A stretch of 21,112 nt of DNA from an uncultured Burkholderiaceae bacterium (GTDB taxonomy: Bacteria; Pseudomonadota; Gammaproteobacteria; Burkholderiales; Burkholderiaceae). Under the pieces are notes generated by a model, which searched no databases, was not told the DNA's origin, and saw only the letters and a list, made by a program, of their open reading frames with translations. How positions within the stretch are numbered: position 1 is the stretch's first letter; each line of letters starts with the position of its first letter. Shown here piece after piece: positions 20,879-21,112 of the stretch. The translations under genes were made by a program, and so were the position numbers. Location: contig CALMPB010000350.1 of assembly GCA_937871985.1 (NCBI GenBank), forward strand, positions 1-21,112. Reading direction: 5' to 3'.

Positions 20879-21112
20879 CAGACGCCGCCACGCTATCGTT
20901 TCTCAGAGGTTTGTTTATTGGCCGCTCGATTACAGGCTTGCGCTTTGGGTAGCGGGCTGTACTCTTGGCCATCGCTATCCTGGCCTCTGCATCGGTTTTC
21001 AACATATATGGGTCTTTGGCGCGTCTGGGTTTTTGACTCGCCTGAATTTTTGACACACGGTCGGTGGGGAAGCTGTGCCACGCCGGCCCTCGTGGCCGGT
21101 TCGGCGCCCTGC
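20879..21112. other. Terminal stretch without an assignable gene
   Basis: After the GntR stop I recognise no gene. Open frames occur on both strands, including a basic minus-strand frame from 21056 that runs back through the GntR gene, but none carries a family motif. On the plus strand two short, nearly continuous frames (for example LLAIAILASASVFNIYGS at about 20961-21014, after a stop) look like a possible hydrophobic remnant. A stem with arms CCGGCC (21083-21088) and GGCCGG (21094-21099) and a CTCGT loop lies near the edge; it could be part of a terminator or of an intergenic repeat. Confidence 0.35.

Noticed and set aside
20472..21056. 194-codon minus-strand frame covering the right edge
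   Set aside because: Most of it is antisense to the GntR gene; no domain is recognisable.

Overview
The window looks like chromosomal DNA of a GC-rich betaproteobacterium. Burkholderiales, and probably the Alcaligenaceae (Bordetella/Achromobacter/Pusillimonas-like), is my best guess; it rests on base composition, the family mix and the density of LysR/IclR/GntR-controlled catabolic operons, and I could not test it by search. It is an accessory catabolic region. I recognise 19 protein genes, six of them transcriptional regulators, plus one short gene remnant. I see no rRNA, tRNA, CRISPR array, insertion sequence or phage gene.

Layout. (1) 42-2540: a small TetR-controlled unit. A PhnB-like VOC protein and an MFS permease run leftward, divergent from tetR, and a duplicated operator lies between them. 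(2) 2541-2920: a 72-base remnant of a metallo-beta-lactamase-fold hydrolase, then a dodecin gene. (3) 3065-8396: hyuA-hyuB (ATP-dependent hydantoinase/oxoprolinase/acetophenone-carboxylase superfamily), divergent from a LysR regulator. (4) 8390-10144: a maleate cis-trans isomerase gene, divergent from a second LysR regulator. (5) 10145-15751: a non-coding stretch ending in an AT-rich, dyad-rich control region, followed by a rightward gene run: Rieske ferredoxin, single-domain cupin, dienelactone-hydrolase-family enzyme, AAHS-type aromatic acid transporter, FAH-family hydrolase, IclR regulator. (6) 15795-20878: a third LysR regulator divergent from gentisate 1,2-dioxygenase, a second FAH-family hydrolase, a nitrilase and a GntR/FCD regulator. 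(7) 20879-21112: no assignable gene.

How the genes may work together (inference). Gentisate 1,2-dioxygenase opens gentisate to maleylpyruvate. One or both FAH-family hydrolases could cut maleylpyruvate to maleate plus pyruvate, and the maleate isomerase would turn maleate into fumarate. That route would not need a glutathione-dependent maleylpyruvate isomerase, and none is seen here. The nitrilase at the end of the gentisate operon suggests that an aromatic nitrile or a related nitrogen compound feeds the route, and the AAHS permease would import the aromatic acid. HyuAB could open a cyclic amide or imide, or carboxylate a ketone; its place in the route is open.

The most unusual part is the Rieske ferredoxin / half-size cupin / dienelactone-hydrolase cassette. 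The cupin aligns almost without gaps with the C-terminal half of the gentisate dioxygenase encoded 5 kb away and keeps three metal-ligand-like histidines. The ferredoxin has no oxygenase partner in the window. This could be an undescribed ring-cleavage or ring-oxidation module.
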